This document shows, one piece after another, positions 27,431 to 37,068 of a stretch of 64,000 nt of DNA (positions are counted from its first letter, which is position 1; each line of letters opens with the position of its first letter). The notes beneath the pieces are model-generated. The model was not told the origin of the DNA. It was given only the letters and a program-made list of their open reading frames with translations, and searched no databases. Origin of the DNA: Pseudomonas sp. DTU_2021_1001937_2_SI_NGA_ILE_001 (GTDB lineage: Bacteria; Pseudomonadota; Gammaproteobacteria; Pseudomonadales; Pseudomonadaceae). Where the stretch lies: contig NZ_CP135971.1 in assembly GCF_032463525.1 (NCBI RefSeq), positions 1,612,001 through 1,676,000 of the forward strand, written 5' to 3'. The translations under genes and the position numbers were made by a program.

Positions 27431-28132
27431 TCAGAAGTCGTCTTCGACCTGACCATCCTTGACCTTGAACTCGCGGTTCTGCAGGAAGGCATTGCGCACG
27501 AAGGTGTACTTGTCGCCAGTAACCAGGCGCTCGGCCGACAGCAGGCTGGCGCGGGTATCGACCAGGCTCACGCCCAGGGCAGTATTGCGGGTCGGTACGT
27601 GGTCGATATAACGCCACGGCGCGGTGTAGGTGTCCGGGTACTTGGCGAACGCATCGCGCACGGTGCTGGGGCCGAGTAACGGCAGCACCACGTAGGGGCC
27701 ACTGCCCACGCCCCAGTAGCCGAGCGTCTGGCCGAAATCTTCGTCGTTGCGCTGCAGGCCCATGCGCGTACCGACGTCGATGAAGCCGAGCAGGCCGAAG
27801 GTGGTGTTGACCAGCAGGCGCGCCGTGTCGACACCGGCTGCCTGTGGCTTGGCCTGCAGCACGTTGTTGGCCAGGTTGCCCACGTCACCGATGTTGTTGA
27901 AGAAGTTGTGTACGCCGTCCTCGACGAACTGCGGAGTCACGTACTGGTAACCCTGGGCGAGCGGCTTGAAGGTATAGCGGTCGACCGTGTCGTTGAAACG
28001 GAAGATGACCCGGTTGACGCCCTCCCATGGGTCCTCTTCGGCGGCCTGGGCTGCCACCGGGAGCAACGCGGCACTGGCACACAGAGACAAGCCGGCCAGT
28101 CGCCGGATAAAGCCGGTACGCGGTACGGGCAT
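27431..28132 (-). CDS. mlaA: MlaA/VacJ outer-membrane lipid asymmetry protein
   Basis: 233 residues of the VacJ family, which removes misplaced phospholipid from the outer leaflet of the outer membrane and passes it to MlaC. EDPWEGVNRVIFRFNDTVDRY near residue 33 and RLLVNTTFGLLGFIDVGTRMGL, TLGYWGVGSGPYVVLPLLGPSTVRD are the family blocks. The leader looks like a signal peptidase I type (AQA-AEED); the only cysteine (LSLCAS) is not in a good lipobox, unlike the E. coli lipoprotein. ATG 28132 has AGGAG ahead. Confidence 0.92.
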   Translation of the reverse strand: MPVPRTGFIRRLAGLSLCASAALLPVAAQAAEEDPWEGVNRVIFRFNDTVDRYTFKPLAQGYQYVTPQFVEDGVHNFFNNIGDVGNLANNVLQAKPQAAGVDTARLLVNTTFGLLGFIDVGTRMGLQRNDEDFGQTLGYWGVGSGPYVVLPLLGPSTVRDAFAKYPDTYTAPWRYIDHVPTRNTALGVSLVDTRASLLSAERLVTGDKYTFVRNAFLQNREFKVKDGQVEDDF

Positions 28133-28308
28133 GACGCAAACTCCTGATTGAGGGTGGCAGCCGGGCACACGCGCCCTGGCAAAGGCGAGCAGTATAAAGC
28201 CTTCACGCACGATGAGGCAGACCTGCTCGAATCTGTCGCGGTCACCCGCCATTCATATTTCTGTCATACCCATCGGGTAGCGTTCTGGCTATTTCAGAGA
28301 CTTGCGCC

Positions 28309-28929
28309 ATGCTCGCTCCGGTCAATACGCCATTACCTGCCTTCTCCGCCCTGCTCTTCGGCCTGAGCGGCTGCCTGGTGGACTTCGGCGGTCAGGCGTC
28401 CAGCCAAGCCCTGGCGGCAGGCACTGGCCTCGATAAACATGCCCGCCTCACTCCTGGAGCACTGGAAAGCCTGCAGAGCCTGCGCCAGCAAGGCATTCCG
28501 TGCGCCTGGCTGGACGACCTGCCCGACGCGCACAGCCAGACACTCTGCGCCCCGCTGGGCGAGCTGGTCGTCGCCACCGCGCGCAGCCCGGTGAGTTGGC
28601 CGGCGCCCGATGCCTGCTGGCTGGCGCTGATGACCCTGAAGGTCAGCCAGCTTGAAGGCTGCGTGCTGGTCAGCGGCAACCCTCTGCTGCTGGAGTCGGG
28701 CCTCAATGCCGGACTGTGGACCATCGGCCTGGCCTCATGTGGATCGCTATGCGGGCTGGGGCCCGAACAGTGGGAGGCGCTTGACGTCACTGAGCGCGAA
28801 CGCCGCCGGGCACAGGCCACGCTGCATCTCTACAATATCGGCGCCCACTCGGTGATCGACCATCTCGGCGAACTGGAATCCTGCCTGGCCGACATCAGTC
28901 TGCGCCGCCGCAAAGGCGAAAAGCCCTGA
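28309..28929 (+). CDS. HAD-superfamily-like protein lacking the catalytic aspartate
   Basis: 206 residues resembling phosphonatase-type HAD proteins in layout. Motif I, normally h-h-D-x-D-G-x-L-x-D, reads ALLFGLSGCLVDFG: the nucleophile and the acid/base aspartate are replaced by G and S, while the trailing L-V-D remains. A cap-like region and LESLQSLRQQGIPCAWLDDLP (motif II area) follow, but motif IV acidic residues are not evident. It is probably a non-enzymatic member. It is divergent from mlaA and followed by a DUF4404 gene. Alternative: not a HAD at all. Confidence 0.6.
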   Translation: MLAPVNTPLPAFSALLFGLSGCLVDFGGQASSQALAAGTGLDKHARLTPGALESLQSLRQQGIPCAWLDDLPDAHSQTLCAPLGELVVATARSPVSWPAPDACWLALMTLKVSQLEGCVLVSGNPLLLESGLNAGLWTIGLASCGSLCGLGPEQWEALDVTERERRRAQATLHLYNIGAHSVIDHLGELESCLADISLRRRKGEKP

Positions 28930-29038
28930 CGCACGTCAGAGGCGAAGCCAGCTCTCCTGGATTACTCTTGATAGCACCACGGACCTTTCGTCCCCTGACG
29001 CAGTCCATGGGAAAGACCTATCGAAGAAGGAGCACGCC

Positions 29039-29308
29039 ATGCCTGCCCGCGACCTGCAAGAACAACTCGATGCCCTGCGCGAGCAACTGGACCGCAACCC
29101 GCCACTGTCGGAAACCGAGCGTGTGCACCTGCACGAGCTGATGCAACAAATTGAAACCAAAATCCAGCTGGAACAGGCCACTCACGAACAGGACAGCAGC
29201 CTGGTCGATGGCGTGAACCTGGCGGTCGAGCGCTTCGAACTGGAACATCCCGGCATCGCAGCGACCTTGCGCAACATCGTCCAGACGCTGGGCAACATTG
29301 GCATCTGA
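29039..29308 (+). CDS. DUF4404-family small protein
   Basis: 89 residues, highly charged and mostly helical: an N-terminal coiled-coil-like part (LQEQLDALREQLDRNPPLSETERVHLHELMQQIE) and a C-terminal amphipathic segment VERFELEHPGIAATLRNIVQTLGNIGI, the pattern of DUF4404. No signal peptide. AAGGAG precedes the ATG and a terminator follows the stop. Function unknown. Confidence 0.78.
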   Translation: MPARDLQEQLDALREQLDRNPPLSETERVHLHELMQQIETKIQLEQATHEQDSSLVDGVNLAVERFELEHPGIAATLRNIVQTLGNIGI

Positions 29309-29324
29309 GACACAGCCGCTACGC

Positions 29325-29354
29325 AAAAGGCCCGTCACTCGACGGGCCTTTTCA
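29325..29354. terminator. Bidirectional terminator between DUF4404 gene and queF
   Basis: AAAAGGCCCGTC (29325-29336) pairs with GACGGGCCTTTT (29341-29352) around a 4-base loop, with T-runs on both strands. It serves the two convergent genes. Confidence 0.9.
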
Positions 29355-29365
29355 TTCGCTGGCGA

Positions 29366-30196
29366 TCACTGGCGGGCCAGGCGCCCATTGCTCGGCTGCA
29401 GCGCTTCGGTGCTGCGGTACGGGTTGATGTCCAGGCCGCCGCGGCGCACGTAGCGCGCATACACTGTGAGCTTTTCCGGGCGCAGTAGGCGCTGCAGGTC
29501 GAGGAACATGCGCTCCACGCACTGCTCGTGGAAGTCCGAGTGCTGGCGGAAGCTGACGATGTAGGCCAGGAGACTGGCGTGATCGAGCGCCGCGCCACGA
29601 TACTCCACCACCACGCTGCCCCAGTCCGGCTGGCTGGTCACCGGGCAGTTGGACTTGAGCAGATGGCTGTGCAGGCTTTCCTCCACGCTCCGCGAGGCAT
29701 CGCAACGCAGCAGTTCGGGACGCGGGTGGTCATAGCTGTGTACCTCGATATCCAGCTCGTCGATGCACGGCCCCGGCAGGTCGGCAACGCCTTCAGCGCT
29801 GATCTGCGCCAGGCTGCGGATACGCACGCCGACCGGCTTGCCGGCGGCAGCGGAAAGATCCTTGACCAACACCGCCTGCAGCTCGCCCTGGGTGGCGAAC
29901 ACGCTCTGGTTCAGCGAATTGAGATACAGCTTGAACGACTTGGACTCGATGATGTTCGGCGAGTCGGCCGGCACGCTGAACTCGGCAATGGCCACCACGG
30001 GCTTGCCGGACGGCAGCAGCCACGACAGCTCGTAGCAGTTCCACACATCGACCCCCTGATACGGCAGGCTCTCGGCGCTCAGGCCCAGCTCGGCCCATTT
30101 CGCGGCACGCGGGATGGGATAAAGCAGCTCGGGGGTGTAGGTGGCGACGTACTCACTGGACTTGCCCAGTGGCGAGTGTTCGGCGGCGGGATGCAT
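29366..30196 (-). CDS. queF: NADPH-dependent 7-cyano-7-deazaguanine reductase (long form)
   Basis: 276 residues, the two-domain QueF that reduces preQ0 to preQ1 in queuosine biosynthesis. The QueF signature [14 protein letters not shown] begins at E84, C184 in [12 protein letters not shown] is the thioimide nucleophile with D191 nearby, and [16 protein letters not shown] carries the substrate-binding glutamate. The N-terminal half is the extra T-fold half of the YqfB-length form found in proteobacteria. It is divergent from copR. Confidence 0.97.
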   Translation of the reverse strand: MHPAAEHSPLGKSSEYVATYTPELLYPIPRAAKWAELGLSAESLPYQGVDVWNCYELSWLLPSGKPVVAIAEFSVPADSPNIIESKSFKLYLNSLNQSVFATQGELQAVLVKDLSAAAGKPVGVRIRSLAQISAEGVADLPGPCIDELDIEVHSYDHPRPELLRCDASRSVEESLHSHLLKSNCPVTSQPDWGSVVVEYRGAALDHASLLAYIVSFRQHSDFHEQCVERMFLDLQRLLRPEKLTVYARYVRRGGLDINPYRSTEALQPSNGRLARQ

Positions 30197-30280
30197 GGCA
30201 GTATCGGAACCTCAGAAAATAACCCGCGCAGTCTATCCGTTTTGCGTGCAGCTTTCAGCGCCGCCTGGCTCGCGCCCCGA

Positions 30281-30294
30281 TTACAACCTTGTAA
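30281..30294. promoter_or_regulatory. Candidate CopR/CusR-type operator upstream of copRS
   Basis: TTACAACCTTGTAA is a perfect 6-2-6 palindrome in the queF-copR gap. Its ACAAnnTTGT centre is like the binding sites of CusR/CopR regulators. A TATAAA hexamer at 30323-30328 could be the -10 of copR. Assignment is by similarity and position only. Confidence 0.55.
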
Positions 30295-30358
30295 GCTTGG
30301 CCCTTTGCGCCGCCCGGCAGGTTATAAAGCACGCATTGCCTCAGCCGGACGCGCCACC

Positions 30359-31033
30359 ATGAAACTACTGATCGTCGAAGACCAGCCCAAGACCGGCCAG
30401 TACCTGAACCAGGGGCTCAGCGAGGCCGGCTTCGACAGCGAACTGGTCGATGAGGGCCAGGCTGGCCTGCAACGTGCGCTGAGCGGCGACCATGCGTTGC
30501 TGATCCTCGACGTGATGCTGCCCGGCCTCGACGGCTGGACGATCCTGCAGCGCCTGCGTCAGGCCGGCCTGCACACGCCGGTGCTGTTGCTCACCGCACG
30601 CGACGCCGTCGAAGACCGGGTGCGCGGCCTGGAACTGGGCGCCGACGACTACCTGATCAAGCCCTTCGCCTTTTCCGAACTGCTGGCCCGGGTGCGCACC
30701 CTGCTGCGCCGCGGCACACCCCTGGACACCCGCCTGCAGGCCGGCGACCTGCACCTGGACCTGCTGCAACGCCGGGTCGAGCGTGCCGGCAGGCGCCTGG
30801 ACCTGACCGTGAAGGAGTTCGCCCTGCTGGAGCTGTTGTTGCGCCGCCAGGGCGAAGTGCTGTCCAAATCCCTTATCGCCGCGCAGGTCTGGGACATGCA
30901 TTTCGACAGCGACACCAACGTCATCGAGGTCGCCATCCGCCGCCTGCGCATGAAAGTCGACGATGAGTTCGACACACGGCTGATCCACACCGTGCGCGGC
31001 ATGGGCTACGTGCTGCAGGAACAGGCTCCATGA
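30359..31033 (+). CDS. copR: Copper-responsive OmpR-family regulator
   Basis: 224 residues: receiver with VEDQ near residue 7, phosphoacceptor D51 in [14 protein letters not shown] and lysine in DDYLIKPF, then an OmpR-type winged helix ending [16 protein letters not shown] ([12 protein letters not shown]). [19 protein letters not shown] is the recognition region shared by CopR, CusR and CzcR regulators. The ATG is at 30359; the stop overlaps the copS start. Copper is inferred from family and from the operator; zinc or cadmium (CzcR-like) is the alternative. Confidence 0.83.
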   Translation: MKLLIVEDQPKTGQYLNQGLSEAGFDSELVDEGQAGLQRALSGDHALLILDVMLPGLDGWTILQRLRQAGLHTPVLLLTARDAVEDRVRGLELGADDYLIKPFAFSELLARVRTLLRRGTPLDTRLQAGDLHLDLLQRRVERAGRRLDLTVKEFALLELLLRRQGEVLSKSLIAAQVWDMHFDSDTNVIEVAIRRLRMKVDDEFDTRLIHTVRGMGYVLQEQAP

Positions 31034-32382
31034 AACTGTCACTGCGCAGTCGCCTGGCCCTGCTGTTCGCTGCCTGCACCGCGTCGGTGTCGCTGATTGC
31101 CGGGTTGCTGTTCGACCAGGCCAGCGCCCGGCACTTCATGGAACTCGACCAGCACCTGTTCGACAGTCGCCTGGCCAACCTGCGCGCAACACTGGGCGAG
31201 GTCACCGAGCGTGCCGCCTTCGAGGCCCGAAGACCTGCCCTGCACGGCATGACTGAACACGCCGAGCTGCACCTGCGCATCACCGACAGCCATGGGCAGG
31301 TATGGCTGGACGACACGCCGGCATTGCGAGCCCTGCCCGCCAGCGAAGGGCTGCATACCCTGAACGAAGGCGACGTCGCCTATCGGGTGTTGAACACGCG
31401 ACTACAGCCGCAGCGCGCCGATTCTCCGCGTGTGAGCCTGCTGCTGGATATCACCCACCACCAGCAATTCCTGCAGGGCATGCAGCGGCTGATCTGGCTG
31501 ACCGTCGGTCTCTGCGCACTGGCTACCGCCCTGCTCGGCGCGTGGGCCGCGCGCCGTGCCCTGCAACCGCTGCAACGCATGGGCGAGGTGGCCAGCGGCG
31601 TGTCGGCCAGCTCGTTGGCCATGCGCCTGCCGGAGCAGGCCATGCCGCCGGAGCTGGCGCAGCTGGCGGTGACTTTCAACGCCATGCTCGACCGCCTGGA
31701 GCAAGGTTTTCAGCGCCTTTCGGCGTTCAGCGCCGACATCGCCCACGAGTTGCGCTCGCCGCTGTCCAACCTGCTGACCCAGACCCAGGTGGTGCTCAGC
31801 CAGCCACGCGCGCTGGATGACTATCGCCAGGCGCTGCTGGGCAATCTTGAGGAATTGCAGGGGCTGACTCAGCTGGTCAACGACATGCTGCTGCTCGCCA
31901 AGGCTGACCAGGGGCTGCTGACGCCAGGGCGTGATGCGCTGCGCCTGGAAGATGAAGTGGACAGCGTACTGGAATACTTCATGCCACTCGCCGAGGACGC
32001 CGGCGTTGGCCTGAGTCGCCAGGGACAGGCCACGCTCCAGGGCGACCGCATGCTGCTACGTCGAGTGCTGGCGAATCTGCTGGGCAATGCGCTGCGCTTC
32101 ACCGCCCCCGGCAAGCGCGTCGAGGTGAAGCTGCAAGGTGTCGATGAGGCGGTGGAACTGAGCGTCGAAAACCCCGGCCCTGACATGCCACCCGAGGTAC
32201 TGGGACGGCTGTTCGACCGTTTCTATCGCGCCGACCCGGCGCGCAGCGGTGGCCATGAACATGCCGGGCTGGGCCTGGCGATCAGCCGCTCGATCGTCGA
32301 GGCACACGGCGGCACCCTGCGTTGCGAGTCAGCCCTGGGGCTGACCCGCTTCGTCGTGCGGCTGCCGCTGGGTCACTCGTAA
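31030..32382 (+). CDS. copS: Heavy-metal sensor histidine kinase, CopS type
   Basis: 450 residues: membrane helices at about 9-29 and 155-178 bracket a periplasmic sensor of some 125 residues with several histidines; then HAMP, HisKA with H239 in [17 protein letters not shown], and a HATPase ([27 protein letters not shown]). This is the CusS/CopS/IrlS heavy-metal sensor layout. The start overlaps the copR stop (ATGA), so both are cotranslated. The last 10 bases overlap the end of lolE on the other strand. Confidence 0.85.
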   Translation: MKLSLRSRLALLFAACTASVSLIAGLLFDQASARHFMELDQHLFDSRLANLRATLGEVTERAAFEARRPALHGMTEHAELHLRITDSHGQVWLDDTPALRALPASEGLHTLNEGDVAYRVLNTRLQPQRADSPRVSLLLDITHHQQFLQGMQRLIWLTVGLCALATALLGAWAARRALQPLQRMGEVASGVSASSLAMRLPEQAMPPELAQLAVTFNAMLDRLEQGFQRLSAFSADIAHELRSPLSNLLTQTQVVLSQPRALDDYRQALLGNLEELQGLTQLVNDMLLLAKADQGLLTPGRDALRLEDEVDSVLEYFMPLAEDAGVGLSRQGQATLQGDRMLLRRVLANLLGNALRFTAPGKRVEVKLQGVDEAVELSVENPGPDMPPEVLGRLFDRFYRADPARSGGHEHAGLGLAISRSIVEAHGGTLRCESALGLTRFVVRLPLGHS

Positions 32383-33617
32383 CGCAGCGCCTGGGCCGGC
32401 TCGACCTTGGCCGCGCGCCAGGCCGGATAGATAGTCGCCAGGAAACTGAGGATGAAGCCGGCACTGCAGATCAGCAGCACGTCACCGCCTTGCAGCTCCG
32501 ATGGCAGGTTGCTGATGAAGTACACGTCGGAGCTGAAGATGTGCTGCCCGCTGATGCGTTCGACCCAGCCGACCAGGGCGCTGACGTTGAGCGCGGCGAT
32601 GACTCCGAGCACGCCACCGATCAAGGTGCCGACCACGCCGATCAACGAACCCTGGACGATGAAGATGCCCATGATCTGCCGCGGCGTTGCGCCGATGGTG
32701 CGCAGGATGGCGATGTCGGCGCCCTTGTCGTTCACCACCATGATCAGCGTGGCGATGATGTTGAACGCCGCCACGGCGACGATCATCAGCAGCAGCAGGC
32801 CGATCATGGTCTTTTCCATCTTCATGGCGCTGAACAGGCTGCCCTGGGTATGGGTCCAGTCATCGGCGCGGTAGCCGTCGCCCAGCCCGGCGGCGATGGC
32901 GGCGGAGACCTTGGGCGCCTGGTACAGGTCCTTGAGCGCCAGGCGCACGCCCTGTACCTGGCCCGGTTGCCAGCGCTGAATCTGCCCGGCGTCGGCGATG
33001 TTCATCAACGCCATGGAGCCATCCAGCTCGGCACCCACCTTGAACAGCCCGACCACGGTCAGGCGCTGCAGGCGCGGTGTGATGCCACCCGGCGCGTTGC
33101 TGATTTCCGGAACGATCAGGGTCAGGGTATCGCCGACATTCACACGAAAGCGGCGTGCGGTAATCTCGCCGAGGACCACGCCGAACTCACCGGGCTTGAG
33201 GTTATCCAGGCTGCCGCGGGTGATGTGCTGGGTGACGATGGACACCTCATGCTCACGGGCCGGGTCGATGCCACTGATCTGGATCGGCTGCATCGCGCCG
33301 CGGTAGGAAAGCATGCCTTCCATCTCGGTCAGTGGCGCGGCGGCCACGACCTCGGGGTTGTGGCGCGCGGCGTCGGCGACCTTCTGCCAGTCGTCCAGCG
33401 GCTTGGCGCCGAGGATCGAGGCATGCGGGACCATGCCGAGGATGCGTGAACTCATCTCGCGCTGAAAGCCGTTCATCACCGACAGCACGACGATCATGGC
33501 CAGCACGCCGAGCGCCAGGCCGATCATCGACGTCATGGAGATGAACGAGATGAAATTCTTGCGCCGCTTGGCCCGCGTGTAGCGGGCACCGATGAAGATG
33601 GATAAGGGTCTGAACAT
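32373..33617 (-). CDS. lolE: Lipoprotein-releasing ABC permease, LolC/LolE family (second permease)
   Basis: 414 residues with the MacB/LolC topology: helix at about 20-45 ([30 protein letters not shown]), a large periplasmic domain, then three C-terminal helices. With LolD it extracts outer-membrane lipoproteins from the inner membrane and hands them to LolA. Last gene of lolC-lolD-lolE. It is strikingly similar to the first gene throughout the N-terminal 70 residues. Which paralogue corresponds to E. coli LolC or LolE is not certain. Confidence 0.88.
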   Translation of the reverse strand: MFRPLSIFIGARYTRAKRRKNFISFISMTSMIGLALGVLAMIVVLSVMNGFQREMSSRILGMVPHASILGAKPLDDWQKVADAARHNPEVVAAAPLTEMEGMLSYRGAMQPIQISGIDPAREHEVSIVTQHITRGSLDNLKPGEFGVVLGEITARRFRVNVGDTLTLIVPEISNAPGGITPRLQRLTVVGLFKVGAELDGSMALMNIADAGQIQRWQPGQVQGVRLALKDLYQAPKVSAAIAAGLGDGYRADDWTHTQGSLFSAMKMEKTMIGLLLLMIVAVAAFNIIATLIMVVNDKGADIAILRTIGATPRQIMGIFIVQGSLIGVVGTLIGGVLGVIAALNVSALVGWVERISGQHIFSSDVYFISNLPSELQGGDVLLICSAGFILSFLATIYPAWRAAKVEPAQALRYE

Positions 33618-33641
33618 TCGCAGGGCACCAAGTGGGCTGAA

Positions 33642-34325
33642 TCAGACGGCGACCAGCTGGCCGTCTTCCAGGCGCAGGACACGGTCCATCTGCCTGGCCA
33701 GGTTCATGTCGTGGGTCACCACCAGGAACGCGGTACGCGACGCTGTGCTCAGCTCGCGCATCAGGTCCTGAATACCCTGTGCGGTGTGATAGTCGAGGTT
33801 GCCGGTGGGCTCGTCGAGCATCACCAGGCCCGGCTCGTTGACCAGCGCCCGGGCAATCGCCACGCGCTGGCGTTCGCCGCCAGACAGCTCGGCCGGCTTG
33901 TGCGCCAGGCGATGGCTCAGACCGACGCGCTTGAGCAGTGCGGTGGCGCGCTCGCGAGCGGCCGGAATGGGCGTCTTGCCGATCAGTAGCGGCATGCAGA
34001 CGTTCTCCAGCGCGGTGAACTCCGGCAGCAGGTGATGGAACTGGTAGACGAAGCCCAGTGCGCGATTGCGCAGCAGGCCACGGGCCTTCTCGCCCAGCGC
34101 CGAGAGTTCTTCGCCGGCCAGCCATACGCTGCCCTGGGAGGGGGTATCCAGGCCGCCCAGCAGGTTGAGCAAGGTGCTCTTGCCCGAACCGGAGCTGCCG
34201 ACGATGGCCACGCGCTCACCGGGGAACAGCTCCAGCTGCAGGCCGGACAACACCACCACCGACTCAGGGCCCTCCTCGTAGGATTTACCCAGGTTGCGGC
34301 AACTCAATACGGCTTTTTCAGACAT
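33642..34325 (-). CDS. lolD: Lipoprotein-releasing system ATPase
   Basis: 227 residues. Walker [19 protein letters not shown], the LolD-type Q-loop region [20 protein letters not shown], signature [16 protein letters not shown] and Walker [13 protein letters not shown] are all present. It powers LolCE. I took ATG 34325 (MSEKAVLSC), which gives the usual length; an ATG at 34340 adds five residues and would overlap the end of the preceding permease gene. Confidence 0.95.
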   Translation of the reverse strand: MSEKAVLSCRNLGKSYEEGPESVVVLSGLQLELFPGERVAIVGSSGSGKSTLLNLLGGLDTPSQGSVWLAGEELSALGEKARGLLRNRALGFVYQFHHLLPEFTALENVCMPLLIGKTPIPAARERATALLKRVGLSHRLAHKPAELSGGERQRVAIARALVNEPGLVMLDEPTGNLDYHTAQGIQDLMRELSTASRTAFLVVTHDMNLARQMDRVLRLEDGQLVAV

Positions 34326-34332
34326 GCCCGAC

Positions 34333-35583
34333 TCACTCATAACGTAGCGCCTCTGCCGGCTGGGTGCGCGCTGCGCGCCAGGCCGGGTACAGGGTGGCGA
34401 GGAAACTCAGGAGCAATGCGGCGCCACAGACCTGGAGCACGTCCTGGGTCATCAGCTGCGACGGCAGGTAGTCGATGAAGTAGACGTCCGCATTGAGAAA
34501 CTTGTGGCCGATCAGCTTTTCCAGCCCGGCGATGGCGCTGCTCACGTTGAGCGCGGCCAGGATGCCGACACCGGCGCCGATCAGCGTGCCGACCACGCCG
34601 ATCACCGTGCCCTGGACCATGAAGATCGCCATGATCTGCCCCGGTGTGGCGCCCAGGGTGCGCAGGATGGCGATGTCGCCTTTCTTGTCGTTGACCACCA
34701 TCACCAGGGTGGAAATGATGTTGAACGCCGCCACCGCGACGATCAGCAGCAACAGCAGACCGATCATGGATTTTTCCATGCGGATGGCCTGGTAGAGGTT
34801 GCCGTGGGTGCGCGTCCAGTCACGCGAGTAATAGTGGTCACCCCCCAACTGCTGAGCGATCTGCCAGGCACCGCGGGGTGCCTGGAACAGGTCGTCGAAC
34901 TTCAGGCGCAAGCCCTGCACCTGATCCGGCTGCCAGCGGCGCAGGCGGCCGAGGTCCTCGATATTGGTCAGGCCCAGGAAGCCATCGATCTCGCCGGCGC
35001 CAACGTGGAAGATACCCGCCACCGTGAAGCGCTTCATGCGCGGGAACATGCCTGCCGGGGTCACCGCCACTTCAGGGGCGACGAAGGTCAGTTTGTCGCC
35101 CACCGCGACACCCAGCCTGGCCGCCGCACGGTCGCCGATGATGATGCCGAACTCGCCGGGGGCCAGCGCGCTCAAGGCCCCCTGGCGAATGAACTGGCCG
35201 ATGATGGAAACCTTGTCTTCCTGGCTGGGGTCGATACCGTTGAGCAGGACTTTCTGCACGGTGCCTTCATGGCTGAGCAGGCCCTGCATCTGGGTGAACG
35301 GCGCAACGGCCAGCACACCGGGATTGGCCGCGACCTTCTCGGCGAGCTTCGGCCAGTCGCGGATCGGCTCGTCGCCCTCCACGGTGGCGTGGGGCACCAT
35401 GCCAAGAACACGGGTACGCATCTCATGATCGAAACCGTTCATGACCGACAGTACGACGATCATCACCACAACGCCCAGGGCCAGGCCGATGATCGAAGTC
35501 AGGGAGATGAAGGAGACAAAATGGTTACGTCGCTTGGCGCGTGTGTAGCGTGTGCCGATGAAGGCAAAAAGAGGTCTGAACAT
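34333..35583 (-). CDS. lolC: Lipoprotein-releasing ABC permease, LolC/LolE family (first permease)
   Basis: 416 residues with the same four-helix topology as the third gene of the operon: [19 protein letters not shown] start, first helix at about 22-46, a periplasmic domain, and C-terminal helices including [22 protein letters not shown]. It forms the inner-membrane complex that releases lipoproteins. First gene of the operon, a few bases before lolD. Confidence 0.9.
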   Translation of the reverse strand: MFRPLFAFIGTRYTRAKRRNHFVSFISLTSIIGLALGVVVMIVVLSVMNGFDHEMRTRVLGMVPHATVEGDEPIRDWPKLAEKVAANPGVLAVAPFTQMQGLLSHEGTVQKVLLNGIDPSQEDKVSIIGQFIRQGALSALAPGEFGIIIGDRAAARLGVAVGDKLTFVAPEVAVTPAGMFPRMKRFTVAGIFHVGAGEIDGFLGLTNIEDLGRLRRWQPDQVQGLRLKFDDLFQAPRGAWQIAQQLGGDHYYSRDWTRTHGNLYQAIRMEKSMIGLLLLLIVAVAAFNIISTLVMVVNDKKGDIAILRTLGATPGQIMAIFMVQGTVIGVVGTLIGAGVGILAALNVSSAIAGLEKLIGHKFLNADVYFIDYLPSQLMTQDVLQVCGAALLLSFLATLYPAWRAARTQPAEALRYE

Positions 35584-35684
35584 TTAAGGAATTGTTCGCT
35601 GGAATGGGACATCCGTGTGGCGGGCCGGCAGACGCGGCCTTACACTCGAGACTCTCTGACCACAGCCGCAGGCACGGGTTCGCC

Positions 35685-36260
35685 ATGTCGACACTAGACG
35701 AAGAAAGACGCCGCGAATACTACCGTATCGAAGACAGCGTCGCACTGGAAATTAACCCCCTCACCGAGGCGGCGAGCTGCACCATGCCGCGTATCACCGC
35801 GCTGTTCCAGCTGCTCAGTGAGCTGCATGTGAGCGAGTTCGAATCCCAGCATCTGTTGCGCCAGCTCGACGACCGCGACCGCGTGCTCAATGGTTTCCTC
35901 AAGGCGCTGAGCAAACGCATCGACCTGCTCGGCCAGGTGGTGGCGCATACCGCGCTTGGCGAACTGGGCACCCCGCAGGCGGTGCTGCTCTCCGAGGGTG
36001 GCATCCAGTTCGACTCTGCACAGATGTACGGCCCCGGCTCGCGGCTGTCGATCAAGATGGTGCTCATGCCCCAGGCCGCCGGCATGATGCTCGAAGCCCG
36101 AGTCCTCACCTGCAAGGCCAAGGGCTCCGACACCTTCGAAATCGACACCGAATTCGTCGACCTGCCCGACGCCCAGCGTCAGCTGCTGGCCCGCCACGTT
36201 CTGCAGCGCCAGGCCCAGCAGCGCCGGCAGGCACGTGAACAGGGCGAGCGCCCCGATTGA
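35685..36260 (+). CDS. PilZ-domain protein with N-terminal helical region
   Basis: 191 residues. The start DEERRREYYRIEDSVALEI has an R-R-x-x-Y-Y-R arrangement like a PilZ first motif; the middle is helical (ALFQLLSELHVSEFESQHLLRQLDDRDRVLNGFLKAL), and LSEGGIQFDS resembles D/N-x-S-x-x-G in altered form (no leading aspartate). This is the PilZ-like family found beside lolCDE in Pseudomonas. c-di-GMP binding is uncertain because the second motif is degenerate. ATG 35685 was chosen over upstream open codons. It is divergent from lolC. Confidence 0.75.
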   Translation: MSTLDEERRREYYRIEDSVALEINPLTEAASCTMPRITALFQLLSELHVSEFESQHLLRQLDDRDRVLNGFLKALSKRIDLLGQVVAHTALGELGTPQAVLLSEGGIQFDSAQMYGPGSRLSIKMVLMPQAAGMMLEARVLTCKAKGSDTFEIDTEFVDLPDAQRQLLARHVLQRQAQQRRQAREQGERPD

Positions 36261-36303
36261 TCCCCTTCGACAGCCATGGCGTTTCCCGCCTACAGGAGTA
36301 TCT

Positions 36304-37026
36304 GTGACACTCATCTACGGCCACCGCGGCGCCAAGGGCGAAGCACCGGAGAACACCCTCGCCAGTTTCCGCCAGTGCCTCGACCACGGTGTGCGCCGTT
36401 GCGAACTGGACCTGCACCTGTCGCGCGACGGTGAACTGATGGTCATCCACGACCCGACCCTGAAGCGCACCACCGACCGGCGTGGCAAGGTCAACGAACA
36501 CCTGGCCGCCGACCTGGTGACCTACGATGCGCGCAAGGGCGGCCCGGGCTGGAACCAGCCCTGCCCTATCCCGCGCCTGGAAACGCTGTTCGAGCAATGC
36601 GATTTCGAGCACTGGCAGCTTGAGGTCAAGAGCGCTTCACGCACCCGCGCAGCCAACACCGTGCTGGCGATCCGTGAACTGGTGCAGCGTTTCGGCCTGC
36701 TGGACAAGGTCACCATCACCTCCAGCTCCCGCGAAGTACTGCGCGCCGCCATCGAGCTGACTCCGGACATCTCCCGCGGCCTGGTGGCCGAGTATGCCTG
36801 GCTGGACCCATTGAAAGTGGCGCAGAGCTACGGTTGCGAGATTCTCGCGCTGAACTGGACGCTGTGCACCCCTGAGCGCCTGCTCAAGGCGCAGCGCCAG
36901 GGTTTGCACGTGTCGGTATGGACGGTCAACGAACCGGCGCTGATGCACCGGCTCGCGGACTTCGGCGTAGACAGCCTGATCACAGACTTTCCCGGTTTGG
37001 CCACCGCCACCCTCGGGAGTCGCTGA
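36304..37026 (+). CDS. Glycerophosphodiester phosphodiesterase
   Basis: 240-residue TIM-barrel enzyme that cuts deacylated phospholipids to glycerol 3-phosphate and an alcohol. YGHRGAKGEAPENTLASF holds H-R-G and the E-N-T metal ligands, ELDLHLSRDGELMVIHD has the E-x-D pair and catalytic histidine, and LEVKS and WTVN are the later motifs. No signal peptide, so it is the cytoplasmic UgpQ type. The start is GTG 36304 after CAGGAG. Confidence 0.93.
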   Translation: MTLIYGHRGAKGEAPENTLASFRQCLDHGVRRCELDLHLSRDGELMVIHDPTLKRTTDRRGKVNEHLAADLVTYDARKGGPGWNQPCPIPRLETLFEQCDFEHWQLEVKSASRTRAANTVLAIRELVQRFGLLDKVTITSSSREVLRAAIELTPDISRGLVAEYAWLDPLKVAQSYGCEILALNWTLCTPERLLKAQRQGLHVSVWTVNEPALMHRLADFGVDSLITDFPGLATATLGSR

Positions 37027-37035
37027 AGCAGGTCT

Positions 37036-37064
37036 CTCCGGCCGGCTCAGGCCACCGGCCGGAG
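37036..37064. terminator. Hairpin between the phosphodiesterase gene and sthA
   Basis: CTCCGGCCGG (37036-37045) pairs perfectly with CCGGCCGGAG (37055-37064). It lies between convergent genes, but no T-run follows on either strand, so the role as terminator is probable by place only. Confidence 0.5.
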
Positions 37065-37068
37065 CCGC

